In this document: positions 1-5,197 of the stretch, in pieces
Layout: every line of letters starts with the position of its first letter
How positions within the stretch are numbered: the first letter of the stretch is position 1
Source of the DNA: DASPXY01 sp038227745
GTDB lineage: Bacteria; Planctomycetota; Planctomycetia; Gemmatales; Gemmataceae
Assembly: GCA_038227745.1 (NCBI GenBank)
Contig: JBBRPS010000368.1
Coordinates: forward strand, 1-9,840
Direction: 5' to 3'
Length of the DNA: 9,840 nt
Translations under genes and position numbers: made by a program
The notes under the pieces: model-generated
Database searches by the model: none
Seen by the model: only the letters and a program-made list of their open reading frames with translations
Told to the model about the DNA's origin: nothing

Positions 1-84
1 CAAGCCCAGGTTCTGCGGCAATTGGGGTTCCCAATGCCGGCAGAACTGTTGGCCCAAGTGTTAGCACCACTCCCGCTCGGCTGA
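1..84 (+). CDS. C-terminal tail of an unidentified plus-strand protein (partial, possible transposase)
   Basis: An open plus-strand frame enters from the left edge and stops at TGA (82-84). It would give 27 residues ending in PAELLAQVLAPLPLG. No domain can be recognised in so short a piece. The reason to keep it is context: it ends 56 bases before the point (about 140/141) where a minus-strand ParE-type toxin gene is abruptly cut, which is the layout expected if a transposase gene ends just inside the right end of an insertion element. The stop codon lies in a motif (GCTCGGCTGACGCTCGAAGC) that looks like a dispersed repeat. The opposite strand is also open to the window edge, so coding status is uncertain. 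Confidence 0.3.
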   Translation, partial: QAQVLRQLGFPMPAELLAQVLAPLPLG

Positions 85-140
85 CGCTCGAAGCCAAAGC
101 GAAGACTGGGAGCCTCAGACACAGGGGTGCGGAAAATGGG
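1..140 (+). mobile_element. Possible right end of an insertion element interrupting parE
   Basis: Leftward from about position 140 the sequence no longer matches what a ParE/RelE toxin gene should encode, whereas 141-223 encodes a convincing toxin N-terminus. The simplest reading is that foreign DNA joins here. The outer bases at the junction, read inward from 140 on the minus strand, are CCCATTTTCCGCACCCC. A short plus-strand reading frame ends at 84, inside the proposed element. The matching left end and any target-site duplication lie outside the window, so the element cannot be assigned to a family and a simple deletion junction remains possible. Confidence 0.3.
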
Positions 141-223
141 CCTGGCCGGCGCTGCTCGTACCAGTCGTGGGCGTCGCCGATCTCGTCACGCACCGCCGGG
201 TGGAAGTCCAGCGGGAGACTCAC
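141..223 (-). pseudogene. Truncated ParE/RelE-family toxin gene (N-terminal fragment)
   Basis: A GTG start at 221-223 overlaps the antitoxin stop codon (GTGA), the usual coupling in these modules. The first 28 residues contain FHPAVRDEIGDAHDWYEQRR, the typical first strand and helix of ParE/RelE-superfamily toxins (plasmid stabilisation proteins, normally about 90-110 residues). After Arg-Arg-Pro-Gly the sequence loses all resemblance to the family: the reading frame stays open to the left edge but encodes Pro/Leu/Ala-rich residues with no toxin motifs. The C-terminal catalytic strands are therefore missing and the toxin is almost certainly dead. The change at about 140/141 coincides with a suspected mobile-element end. 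Identification rests on recognisable sequence over a short span. Confidence 0.6.
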
Positions 224-444
224 GGTTTGGTCTCCACGCTCGCGCGGATCTGCTCCCAGGTCAGAGCGATCCCTGGGTTCGCATCCAGTTCGGCATCCCG
301 CCGGGCCAACTCGGCCTGCTGTTCGGGGGTGAGTCGCCCCAGCGGGCGAGCGTCGCCCAAACTTTCCCAGATCTCCAAAGCGAGGGCGACTCGCTGTTCA
401 GGGCTCAGTCGGTCGATCCCAAGATCTTTCATGGTCACAGTCAT
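220..444 (-). CDS. Putative addiction module antitoxin (Unstab_antitox / TIGR02574-like)
   Basis: This 74-residue acidic protein matches the small antitoxin family that partners ParE/RelE toxins: an N-terminal MKDLGIDRLSPEQRVALALE helix, the EIWESL signature (residues 24-29), then LTPEQQAELARR and a C-terminal WEQIRA segment. Its normal job would be to bind and neutralise the toxin and to repress the shared operon. I chose the ATG at 442-444 because a strong GGAGG (453-457) lies 8 bases upstream; an upstream in-frame ATG (510) has no such signal, and an internal ATG (430-432) is also possible. The stop overlaps the toxin start. As the toxin is truncated, this is probably an orphan antitoxin. 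A diverged copy of its beginning and leader lies 919 bp to the right. Confidence 0.75.
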   Translation of the reverse strand: MTVTMKDLGIDRLSPEQRVALALEIWESLGDARPLGRLTPEQQAELARRDAELDANPGIALTWEQIRASVETKP

Positions 445-543
445 CGGACGTCCCTCCCCCTGTTGAGACACCTTACCGAATACCACAAACGCCTCGTTGG
501 GAACAGGCACCCTGGCTCAAATATCGTGGATATCCCCCTTTCG
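356..543 (-). repeat. Duplicated antitoxin start and leader, copy A
   Basis: This segment aligns with 1275-1458. It covers the first 26 codons of the antitoxin gene (from the internal ATG), its ribosome binding site and about 90 bases of upstream sequence. Offset is exactly 919 bases up to about 457 and 915 bases by about 490, so one 4-base net indel lies between. Over 361-433 I count 8 differences in 73 aligned bases. The upstream part is more diverged but still readable (CGCCTCGTTGG in both). Being a direct repeat, it could have driven deletion or recombination in this zone. Confidence 0.75.
453..457 (-). promoter_or_regulatory. Ribosome binding site of the antitoxin gene
   Basis: GGAGG within a GGGGGAGGGA run on the minus strand, 8 bases before the ATG at 442-444. 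It decides the start. The same GGAGGGACG element is kept in the second copy (1371-1376 region), but there the ATG at this spacing has become AAG. Confidence 0.6.
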
Positions 544-570
544 CCCGCACGGTTACTCTGCGGCCCCGGC

Positions 571-592
571 TGCTGAACTTGGTCGTTCAGCA
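571..592. other. Short perfect hairpin in intergenic DNA
   Basis: TGCTGAAC and GTTCAGCA form an 8-bp perfect inverted repeat around a 6-base loop (TTGGTC). It lies in the 250-base gap between the antitoxin gene and the chimeric phosphoribosyltransferase-like frame. No run of T follows on either strand, so a rho-independent terminator is not supported. It could be an operator-like site or an element remnant. Beyond copy A of the repeat and this hairpin I see nothing definite in 445-694. Confidence 0.3.
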
Positions 593-694
593 AGCTATAG
601 CGAAACGGGACAAGAAGTTCCTATAATATCATGATCCGTGGTCGCTTGCCTGGGATGCGATTAGCCTGTTAGAGGAACTAATGGAACGGGTCCG

Positions 695-1351
695 CTATAC
701 GTCATAGCCGAGCGGCCAGTGGTTCTCTTTCAGGTGCGGACAAAGCTCATACTTGATCCTCGCCCCGGCCTTGAGGAACTCCTGTTCGAGCACCCCCCGA
801 CCCACCTCTGACGAGAAGACCTTGTTCGCGGCTGTCGTCGGGGTGGTCCTCGCCGTCGCGGGGTGACCGTGCTGGGCGAGCGCGGTCAGGAGGCGCTGCA
901 CATGCGGATTGTCCTGGGGGAAGCTGGCGGGATGGAGACAATCCGTCTCCCCGCCGCAAGAACAATCAGCCAGATCCCAGATGCGCCACCACTTCTCGGC
1001 GGTGATGTCTTTGTTGACGCTCCGTGCCTCCTGTTGGATCTTGTGCTTCGTGTACTGGATGCGGCCCCGATGGTTCGCCAGGGTGAGAATATGGACCTTC
1101 GCCACCTTGGGAGCTTGGTCCGTCTTCACCCAGTCGATGATGTTCCAGCGGATATGCGTTCCCGTGAAGACACAGTCGTCTAGGTAGAAGTACGGTCCCT
1201 CAGGGCTTCCACACTGCGTCAGGGTCAGGCCGGTTTCCTTCTTCAAGGCTTTCTCGAAGAGGGACAGCATCACCCCCAAGCTTTCCCTGATCTCCAAAGC
1301 GAGGGCGACTTGCTGTTCAGGAGTCAGCCGGTCGATTCCGAGATCTTTCAT
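695..1351 (-). CDS. Chimeric frame: antitoxin N-terminus fused to a PRTase-CE-like fragment (probably decayed)
   Basis: The 218-residue product has two unrelated parts. Residues 1-26 (MKDLGIDRLTPEQQ to RESLG) nearly repeat the neighbouring antitoxin. From residue 27 on it resembles phosphoribosyltransferase-like proteins of the PRTase-CE type: YLDDCVFTGTHI (56-67) fits the DD-x3-TG PRPP-binding loop, followed by a predicted beta strand (KVHILTLANHRG, 85-96) and a conserved-looking FSSEVGRGVLEQEFLKAGAR (179-198). From memory this family carries a further C-terminal stretch rich in Asn/Cys/Pro; here TAG comes right after PLGYDV. PRTase-CE proteins have been proposed as effectors in bacterial conflict systems. 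The ancestral antitoxin ATG is AAG here (1361-1363), leaving an ATG 19 bases from the ribosome binding site. Both ends look damaged, so I favour a remnant; a working fusion cannot be excluded. Family assignment is by eye. Confidence 0.55.
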   Translation of the reverse strand: MKDLGIDRLTPEQQVALALEIRESLGVMLSLFEKALKKETGLTLTQCGSPEGPYFYLDDCVFTGTHIRWNIIDWVKTDQAPKVAKVHILTLANHRGRIQYTKHKIQQEARSVNKDITAEKWWRIWDLADCSCGGETDCLHPASFPQDNPHVQRLLTALAQHGHPATARTTPTTAANKVFSSEVGRGVLEQEFLKAGARIKYELCPHLKENHWPLGYDV

Positions 1352-1458
1352 GATTAGAGACTTTGGACGTCCCTCCTATTAAGCGACTTATAGGGTGTCA
1401 CAAGCGCCTCGTTGGGGACAGTTACCTCGGCTCGGATGCCGTGAATATCTCCCTTTCT
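1275..1458 (-). repeat. Duplicated antitoxin start and leader, copy B
   Basis: Second copy of the 356-543 segment, in the same orientation. It supplies the first 26 codons and the leader of the chimeric phosphoribosyltransferase-like frame and runs to within 27 bases of the kinase stop codon. Differences from copy A include loss of the ATG used there. The end at about 1275 coincides with the point where the protein ceases to look like an antitoxin, marking the fusion joint. Confidence 0.75.
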
Positions 1459-1484
1459 GCACCGCTTTTTCCAGGGGCGGGCGG

Positions 1485-3839
1485 TTACTCCTTGTAGGCG
1501 AGTTTGGTGACCGAGATCCAGGACTTGTCGCCGTCCTCGGTGATAGGGCCGCTCACGGTCCCGGCCTTCGCCTCGGTGCAGATGTCGCCGTGGTACTTCT
1601 TGTTCGAGACCTGGTCAAAGTAGTAGATGATCTCTTTGCCGCCCTTCTTCGTCACGATCACCGTCGCACACGTCTTCTGGGCCTTCAGATCGCACCTGGC
1701 ACAGGTAATCCTCCCCGTGAGCGTGGTATCCCCCTTCTCCTTCTCCAACTCGCCGGGGACGACCTTCTCCGCCGCGCCGGAGACGACCTTCAGGCTGTAC
1801 AATTTGGCCATATTACCGGAACCGCGACACCACTCACCAGCGGTGAGGCCGATGCGCACCGTGTCATACTCGGCAAGAGCATCCACGGGCGCCACAGCAA
1901 CATGGTTAGCCAAGTTGTTGACGAACACCCGCAGTCGTTCGCCTTCGCGCGTCAGACGGAAAGCACATACCTTGTGGAAGTCGTAGGGTTCTGCCTTGCG
2001 CGGGAGAGTGCCGGGGATGGTGACGAAGCTGACCACGCCCTCATAGTCAATGACTATGGTGATGGGGGCGCCGCCTTCGCGAGACTCAAGGCTGATCGTC
2101 AGGGAATGGTCGATCCTGGGGGGAAAGAAACCAACGTTACCCCCGTAGAGCATGTATTCTCCTTCAATAATGAAATTCCCCCGAAGAGCCAAAGGCGGCA
2201 GCGTCACGAAGGGGTTGCCCGTCTTTTTGATGACTTGGAGGCACGACCGACCATTTTTCTCCGTGAAGACATCGAACGCCTTCTCCTTGTCCTCCCAGCC
2301 GTCTGGAAGCCCGCGGCTGCCCCTGAACTGCTCATCAATAGACTTCTTGGCTGCATCCACCTTCGGTTGCTCCTTCGACTTCTTGTCGTTCGGAGGGGGA
2401 ATGAGGAGCTTTTTCTTGCCCCCCTCGACAAACTCCACGGAGCCGCCCTTGGGCACCTCGACCTGCGCCACCTGCTTGCCCGTGTTGTCGCGGATGATGA
2501 TCGTTCCCAGGGCCGCCCCGCCCATCAACAGTGCCAAGGACGCTGCCACGAGCCACTTCCGGTGTTTGCGCGGGTTGCCCTTCTCTGGCGGCGATTGCGA
2601 TTGGTCCATCGTCGAGATCTGATCAGGCGGGATACTCCGTCCCTGCTCAGGCTCAGGCGGTGGCGGTACGTCGTCATCAACGCGGGCCTTCGCGGAGCGA
2701 AGCCACTGCGTCAGCGCCTGGGTGAACGCGCGCACATCCGGATAACGGTCCTCCGGGCGGGGCGCGGTCGCCTTGCGCACGATCGCGTCCAGGGCCGGCT
2801 CAAGCCCGGCGTGGAACTCCGACGGGGCCGGCAGCGGCTTGCGCAAATGGTGGTGCAGGATGATATGGTGTACCGGACCTTCCAGAGGCAGCCGGCCCGT
2901 CAGCATCTGGAACAGCACCACGCCGAGGCTGTAGATGTCTGTCCGCTCCGTCACCGGGCCCAGCTCCGGAACGGCCTGCTCGGGGGCCATGTACGCCGGC
3001 GTCCCCACCGTGGCGTCGCCCGTGAGGTGTTCCGAATCCTCGTGGATGTGGGCCAGTCCGAAGTCCGTCAGGATCGGCGTGCCGTCTTTCGCGATAAGGA
3101 TATTCGACGGCTTGAGGTCGCGGTGAACGATGCCGTGCGCGTGGACGGCCAGCAGCCCCTCGGCGACCCGCACGGTCAAGGCAACGGCCTGGCGCTCCTT
3201 GACACGGCGGCCGGGCGGCAGCCGGTCGGCCAGGCTGGCGCCATTGACGAGCGCCATCACCACGAACGGCTTGCCGTCCTGCTCGCCCGCGTCGTAGATT
3301 TTGCAGACGTTCGCGTGGTCCACGGCGGCGGCGGCACGGGCCTCGCGCAGAAAGCGCTGCCGCATGTGCAACTGCTTGTCGGCAGAGCCGCTGAACTGCG
3401 GCACCTTCAGCGCGACGCGCCGGCGCAGGTGCGGATCCTCGGCTTCGTAGACCGTCCCCATGCCGCCGCGCCCCCGCACGCGCAGGATGCGGTAGCGGCC
3501 GAAAATCGCAGCCACCGGGGCCACGGCGGGCGCCGGGGGCGCGCCGTCCGCAGTGCGATACCCGGCGGCCGCGTGGTTGACCGTGCTGGTGCCGGCGCGG
3601 AGTTGCAGCACTCGACCGATGAGGGCCTGGAGGCGTGGGGCTTCGACGTTCAGGGCCGGCAGGCGCTGCGCCTGGCGCACGACGGCGGCGAGCGTGTCTT
3701 CCGGGAGGCCCCGCAGGCTGTGGGCGCAGCGGTCGCAGCCTTCCAGGTGCGCGGCGACGGCCTCGGCTTCGGCGGCGGAGAGTTGGTCGGCGAGCAGGCG
3801 CTGAAAGGTGGCGGCGTCGAAGCAAGCGGCGGCGTTCAT
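1485..3839 (-). CDS. Receptor-type Ser/Thr protein kinase with N-terminal zinc-finger motif and DUF6370-like tail
   Basis: The 784-residue protein is a membrane-spanning Hanks-type kinase. Near the N-terminus HLEGCDRC (H31, C35, C38) is the H-x3-C-x2-C pattern of zf-HC2 anti-sigma domains. The kinase domain spans about 116-380: glycine loop GRGGMG (123-128), ATP lysine K145 (VALK), catalytic HRDLKPSN with D241, DFG at 259-261, and APE near 285-287; it looks catalytically complete. A Pro-rich linker leads to one membrane span (about 429-449). The outer part has a beta-rich region (about 500-690, possibly LamG/DUF1080-like) and a last 78 residues with TCARC, a third Cys, and HGDIC that resemble small secreted planctomycete proteins (DUF6370-like, from memory). 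I chose ATG 3837-3839 because GGAGG lies 5 bases upstream. It follows the ECF sigma gene by 104 bases, so it probably senses an outer signal and controls that sigma factor (inference). The 3' portion is less GC-rich than the kinase portion. Confidence 0.88.
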   Translation of the reverse strand: MNAAACFDAATFQRLLADQLSAAEAEAVAAHLEGCDRCAHSLRGLPEDTLAAVVRQAQRLPALNVEAPRLQALIGRVLQLRAGTSTVNHAAAGYRTADGAPPAPAVAPVAAIFGRYRILRVRGRGGMGTVYEAEDPHLRRRVALKVPQFSGSADKQLHMRQRFLREARAAAAVDHANVCKIYDAGEQDGKPFVVMALVNGASLADRLPPGRRVKERQAVALTVRVAEGLLAVHAHGIVHRDLKPSNILIAKDGTPILTDFGLAHIHEDSEHLTGDATVGTPAYMAPEQAVPELGPVTERTDIYSLGVVLFQMLTGRLPLEGPVHHIILHHHLRKPLPAPSEFHAGLEPALDAIVRKATAPRPEDRYPDVRAFTQALTQWLRSAKARVDDDVPPPPEPEQGRSIPPDQISTMDQSQSPPEKGNPRKHRKWLVAASLALLMGGAALGTIIIRDNTGKQVAQVEVPKGGSVEFVEGGKKKLLIPPPNDKKSKEQPKVDAAKKSIDEQFRGSRGLPDGWEDKEKAFDVFTEKNGRSCLQVIKKTGNPFVTLPPLALRGNFIIEGEYMLYGGNVGFFPPRIDHSLTISLESREGGAPITIVIDYEGVVSFVTIPGTLPRKAEPYDFHKVCAFRLTREGERLRVFVNNLANHVAVAPVDALAEYDTVRIGLTAGEWCRGSGNMAKLYSLKVVSGAAEKVVPGELEKEKGDTTLTGRITCARCDLKAQKTCATVIVTKKGGKEIIYYFDQVSNKKYHGDICTEAKAGTVSGPITEDGDKSWISVTKLAYKE

Positions 3840-3844
3840 GGCGG

Positions 3845-3849
3845 CCTCC
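3845..3849 (-). promoter_or_regulatory. Ribosome binding site of the kinase gene
   Basis: GGAGG on the minus strand, 5 bases before the ATG at 3837-3839. It favours this start over an upstream GTG/ATG that would add 11 residues before MNAAACFD. Confidence 0.6.
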
Positions 3850-3943
3850 GGGACAGAGGGAAGCAGTACCACTTACAGGTATGGCCTCGCCGGCGGGTTT
3901 CTTACGCGAAAACGATAAAGTCGCCCCACCCGGGGAGGCCCGC

Positions 3944-4531
3944 CTACGCCATCAGCCCTTCCAACTCCTGGCGCAGCCGATTCAGCACGCGGAACTTCGC
4001 CGCGTAGACGGCCCCGACCCGCACGCCGAGTCGCCGCGCCACCTCCTCCGCGGGACAGCCCTCGACGACGACCTGCCAGCACGCCTGCCACGTCGCCGGC
4101 TGAAAGTCGGCCTGCATCAGCTGCAGCGCCCGCTGCACGACGCGCTCGCGGTACTCGCCGTCGATGAGGGCGGCGAGCGCGTCCGGGGCGGCGAGTTCCG
4201 GCAGGGCGGCACCGGCCGGGGCAGGCGCGGGGCGGCGCTTGTGGCGCTCGCGCCAGAGGTTCATCGTCACCGTTCGCAGCCAGCCGCGGAAGCTGAGCGT
4301 GGGGTCGTACTGGAAGGCGGGCAGTTTGTGGACCAGGTGCAGGAAGACGTCCTGCACGAGGTCGGCGGTGTCGGCCTCCTGCAAGCCAGTCCGGAGTAAC
4401 CAGGCGTAGAGGAGGGGCGTGTAGAGGTGGACGAAGCGCGCCCAGGCCACAGCGTCGCCCGGCTGGCGGAGGCGCGCGAGGAGGCTCACCGGGGTGGACG
4501 GGGGGCCAACGGCATGGTCTGGCGACGACAT
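3944..4531 (-). CDS. ECF-type RNA polymerase sigma factor
   Basis: The 195-residue protein has the two-domain layout of extracytoplasmic-function sigma factors. Region 2 (about 24-100) contains LVQDVFLHL and the region 2.3/2.4-like FRGWLRTVTMNLWRERHKRR that would contact the -10 element. Region 4 (about 130-192) has a helix-turn-helix, PAEEVARRLGVRVGAVYAAKFR, for the -35 element. The linker is Ala/Pro-rich. The style (RFVHLYTPLLYAWLLRTGLQ) is that of planctomycete ECF groups that lie beside Ser/Thr kinases. The kinase gene follows on the same strand after 104 bases, and its zinc-finger N-terminus makes a direct sigma/anti-sigma-kinase pairing likely (inference). The ATG at 4529-4531 has no convincing Shine-Dalgarno sequence. 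A sigma-70-like promoter lies about 63 bases upstream. Target genes cannot be read from the window. Confidence 0.9.
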   Translation of the reverse strand: MSSPDHAVGPPSTPVSLLARLRQPGDAVAWARFVHLYTPLLYAWLLRTGLQEADTADLVQDVFLHLVHKLPAFQYDPTLSFRGWLRTVTMNLWRERHKRRPAPAPAGAALPELAAPDALAALIDGEYRERVVQRALQLMQADFQPATWQACWQVVVEGCPAEEVARRLGVRVGAVYAAKFRVLNRLRQELEGLMA

Positions 4532-4593
4532 CGAGGTGGACCGGGTTGAAGGTCGCCTGCGGTTCGAGCCGACGGGCCGAACTCCAAAGTGCG

Positions 4594-4622
4594 AGTATAG
4601 ATCACGGGTTGACCGCTCGCAA
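4594..4622 (-). promoter_or_regulatory. Predicted housekeeping-type promoter for the sigma factor / kinase pair
   Basis: Read on the minus strand, TTGCGA (4617-4622) and TATACT (4594-4599) are separated by exactly 17 bases. They match the sigma-70 consensus at 4 of 6 and 5 of 6 positions. The expected transcription start near 4587 would give a leader of about 55 bases before the sigma factor ATG. It lies in the 108-base gap after the respiratory operon, so the regulatory pair is probably its own transcription unit. Pattern match only; planctomycete promoters are poorly defined. Confidence 0.45.
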
Positions 4623-4639
4623 GCGCTTTCCCGGATTCT

Positions 4640-5194
4640 TCAAGTCCGCGGCGATCCGGGGATCCTTCTCCCCGCTCCCTCTCCCCTCGGCGCGCGCCGG
4701 CGCGCGAGGTACTGGTGGAGGCCGAACAGCAGCACGGCGACTACCGGCCAGCCGATCCAGAATCCGAAGTCGATCCACGCTGGCAACGGCTCTTCGGCCT
4801 CCACCTCGAATGCGACGTTCGTTGCCCGCTCCGGGCCGTTCACCGTCACCTCCACGCGCCACCGCCCCGCCGCGGGAAGCTCGAACTGAGCGGCGCGGAA
4901 CAACTTGTTCGTCGCCGCCTCACTGGTCGCGGGGCCGCCGCTGCACTGCTCCGGGCGGCCGACGGGGTGGGCATGGACCGTCACCGGCAGGTCGGGCAAC
5001 GGCGCCCCGGCGGCGTCCTGCACCAGCACGCTGAAATCCACCGACCCGGCGCGGAGAGGAGTCGGCGCGGAGAAGACGCTGATGCGCAGGCCGTCGCGCT
5101 GCTGCGACAGGCGCAACGTGCCGCCGTCTCCGTACGCCACGGCAGGACCGAGGAGCGCCGCCAGCAGGCCGATCATCAGCGCATCGCGTCGCAC
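4640..5194 (-). CDS. FixH/YtkA-like membrane-anchored periplasmic protein
   Basis: The 184-residue product has an N-terminal signal-like segment (about 1-21, LMIGLLAALLGPAVAYG), an extracytoplasmic beta-sandwich region (about 26-135), one membrane span (about 141-163, WIDFGFWIGWPVVAVLLFGL) and an Arg-rich cytoplasmic end. The outer domain, with LRISVFSAPTPLRAGSVDFSVLVQD, LPVTVHAHPV and AAGRWRVEVTV, resembles YtkA-like/FixH-like domains, which occur in proteins helping to assemble copper haem oxidases. It is the last gene of the respiratory operon and starts 3 bases after the stop of the CtaG/iron-sulfur fusion. The start is a GTG (5192-5194) with GGGGTGA just before it; an ATG at 5174-5176 is an alternative that would still leave a signal segment. 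The topology is inverted relative to FixH (anchor at the C-terminus), so the name is a resemblance, not an orthology claim. Confidence 0.65.
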   Translation of the reverse strand: MRRDALMIGLLAALLGPAVAYGDGGTLRLSQQRDGLRISVFSAPTPLRAGSVDFSVLVQDAAGAPLPDLPVTVHAHPVGRPEQCSGGPATSEAATNKLFRAAQFELPAAGRWRVEVTVNGPERATNVAFEVEAEEPLPAWIDFGFWIGWPVVAVLLFGLHQYLARRRAPRGEGAGRRIPGSPRT

Positions 5195-5197
5195 GTC

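Noticed and set aside
622..627. TATAAT on the plus strand as a promoter
   Set aside because: No acceptable -35 element stands 16-18 bases upstream and no supported plus-strand gene follows.
1459..1484. Terminator after the kinase gene
   Set aside because: There is a GC-rich run and a short A run, but no stable inverted repeat followed by T residues on the minus strand.
3924..3935. CCCC-ACCC-GGGG hairpin between the sigma factor and kinase genes as a terminator
   Set aside because: The stem is only four base pairs and the T-rich stretch that follows on the minus strand is interrupted. Transcription through to the kinase is more likely.
1395..4007. 870-residue open frame on the plus strand
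   Set aside because: It lies antisense to the kinase gene and shares its codon positions. The product is Arg/His/Gly-rich with no recognisable domain and no ribosome binding site, as expected of a shadow frame in high-GC DNA.
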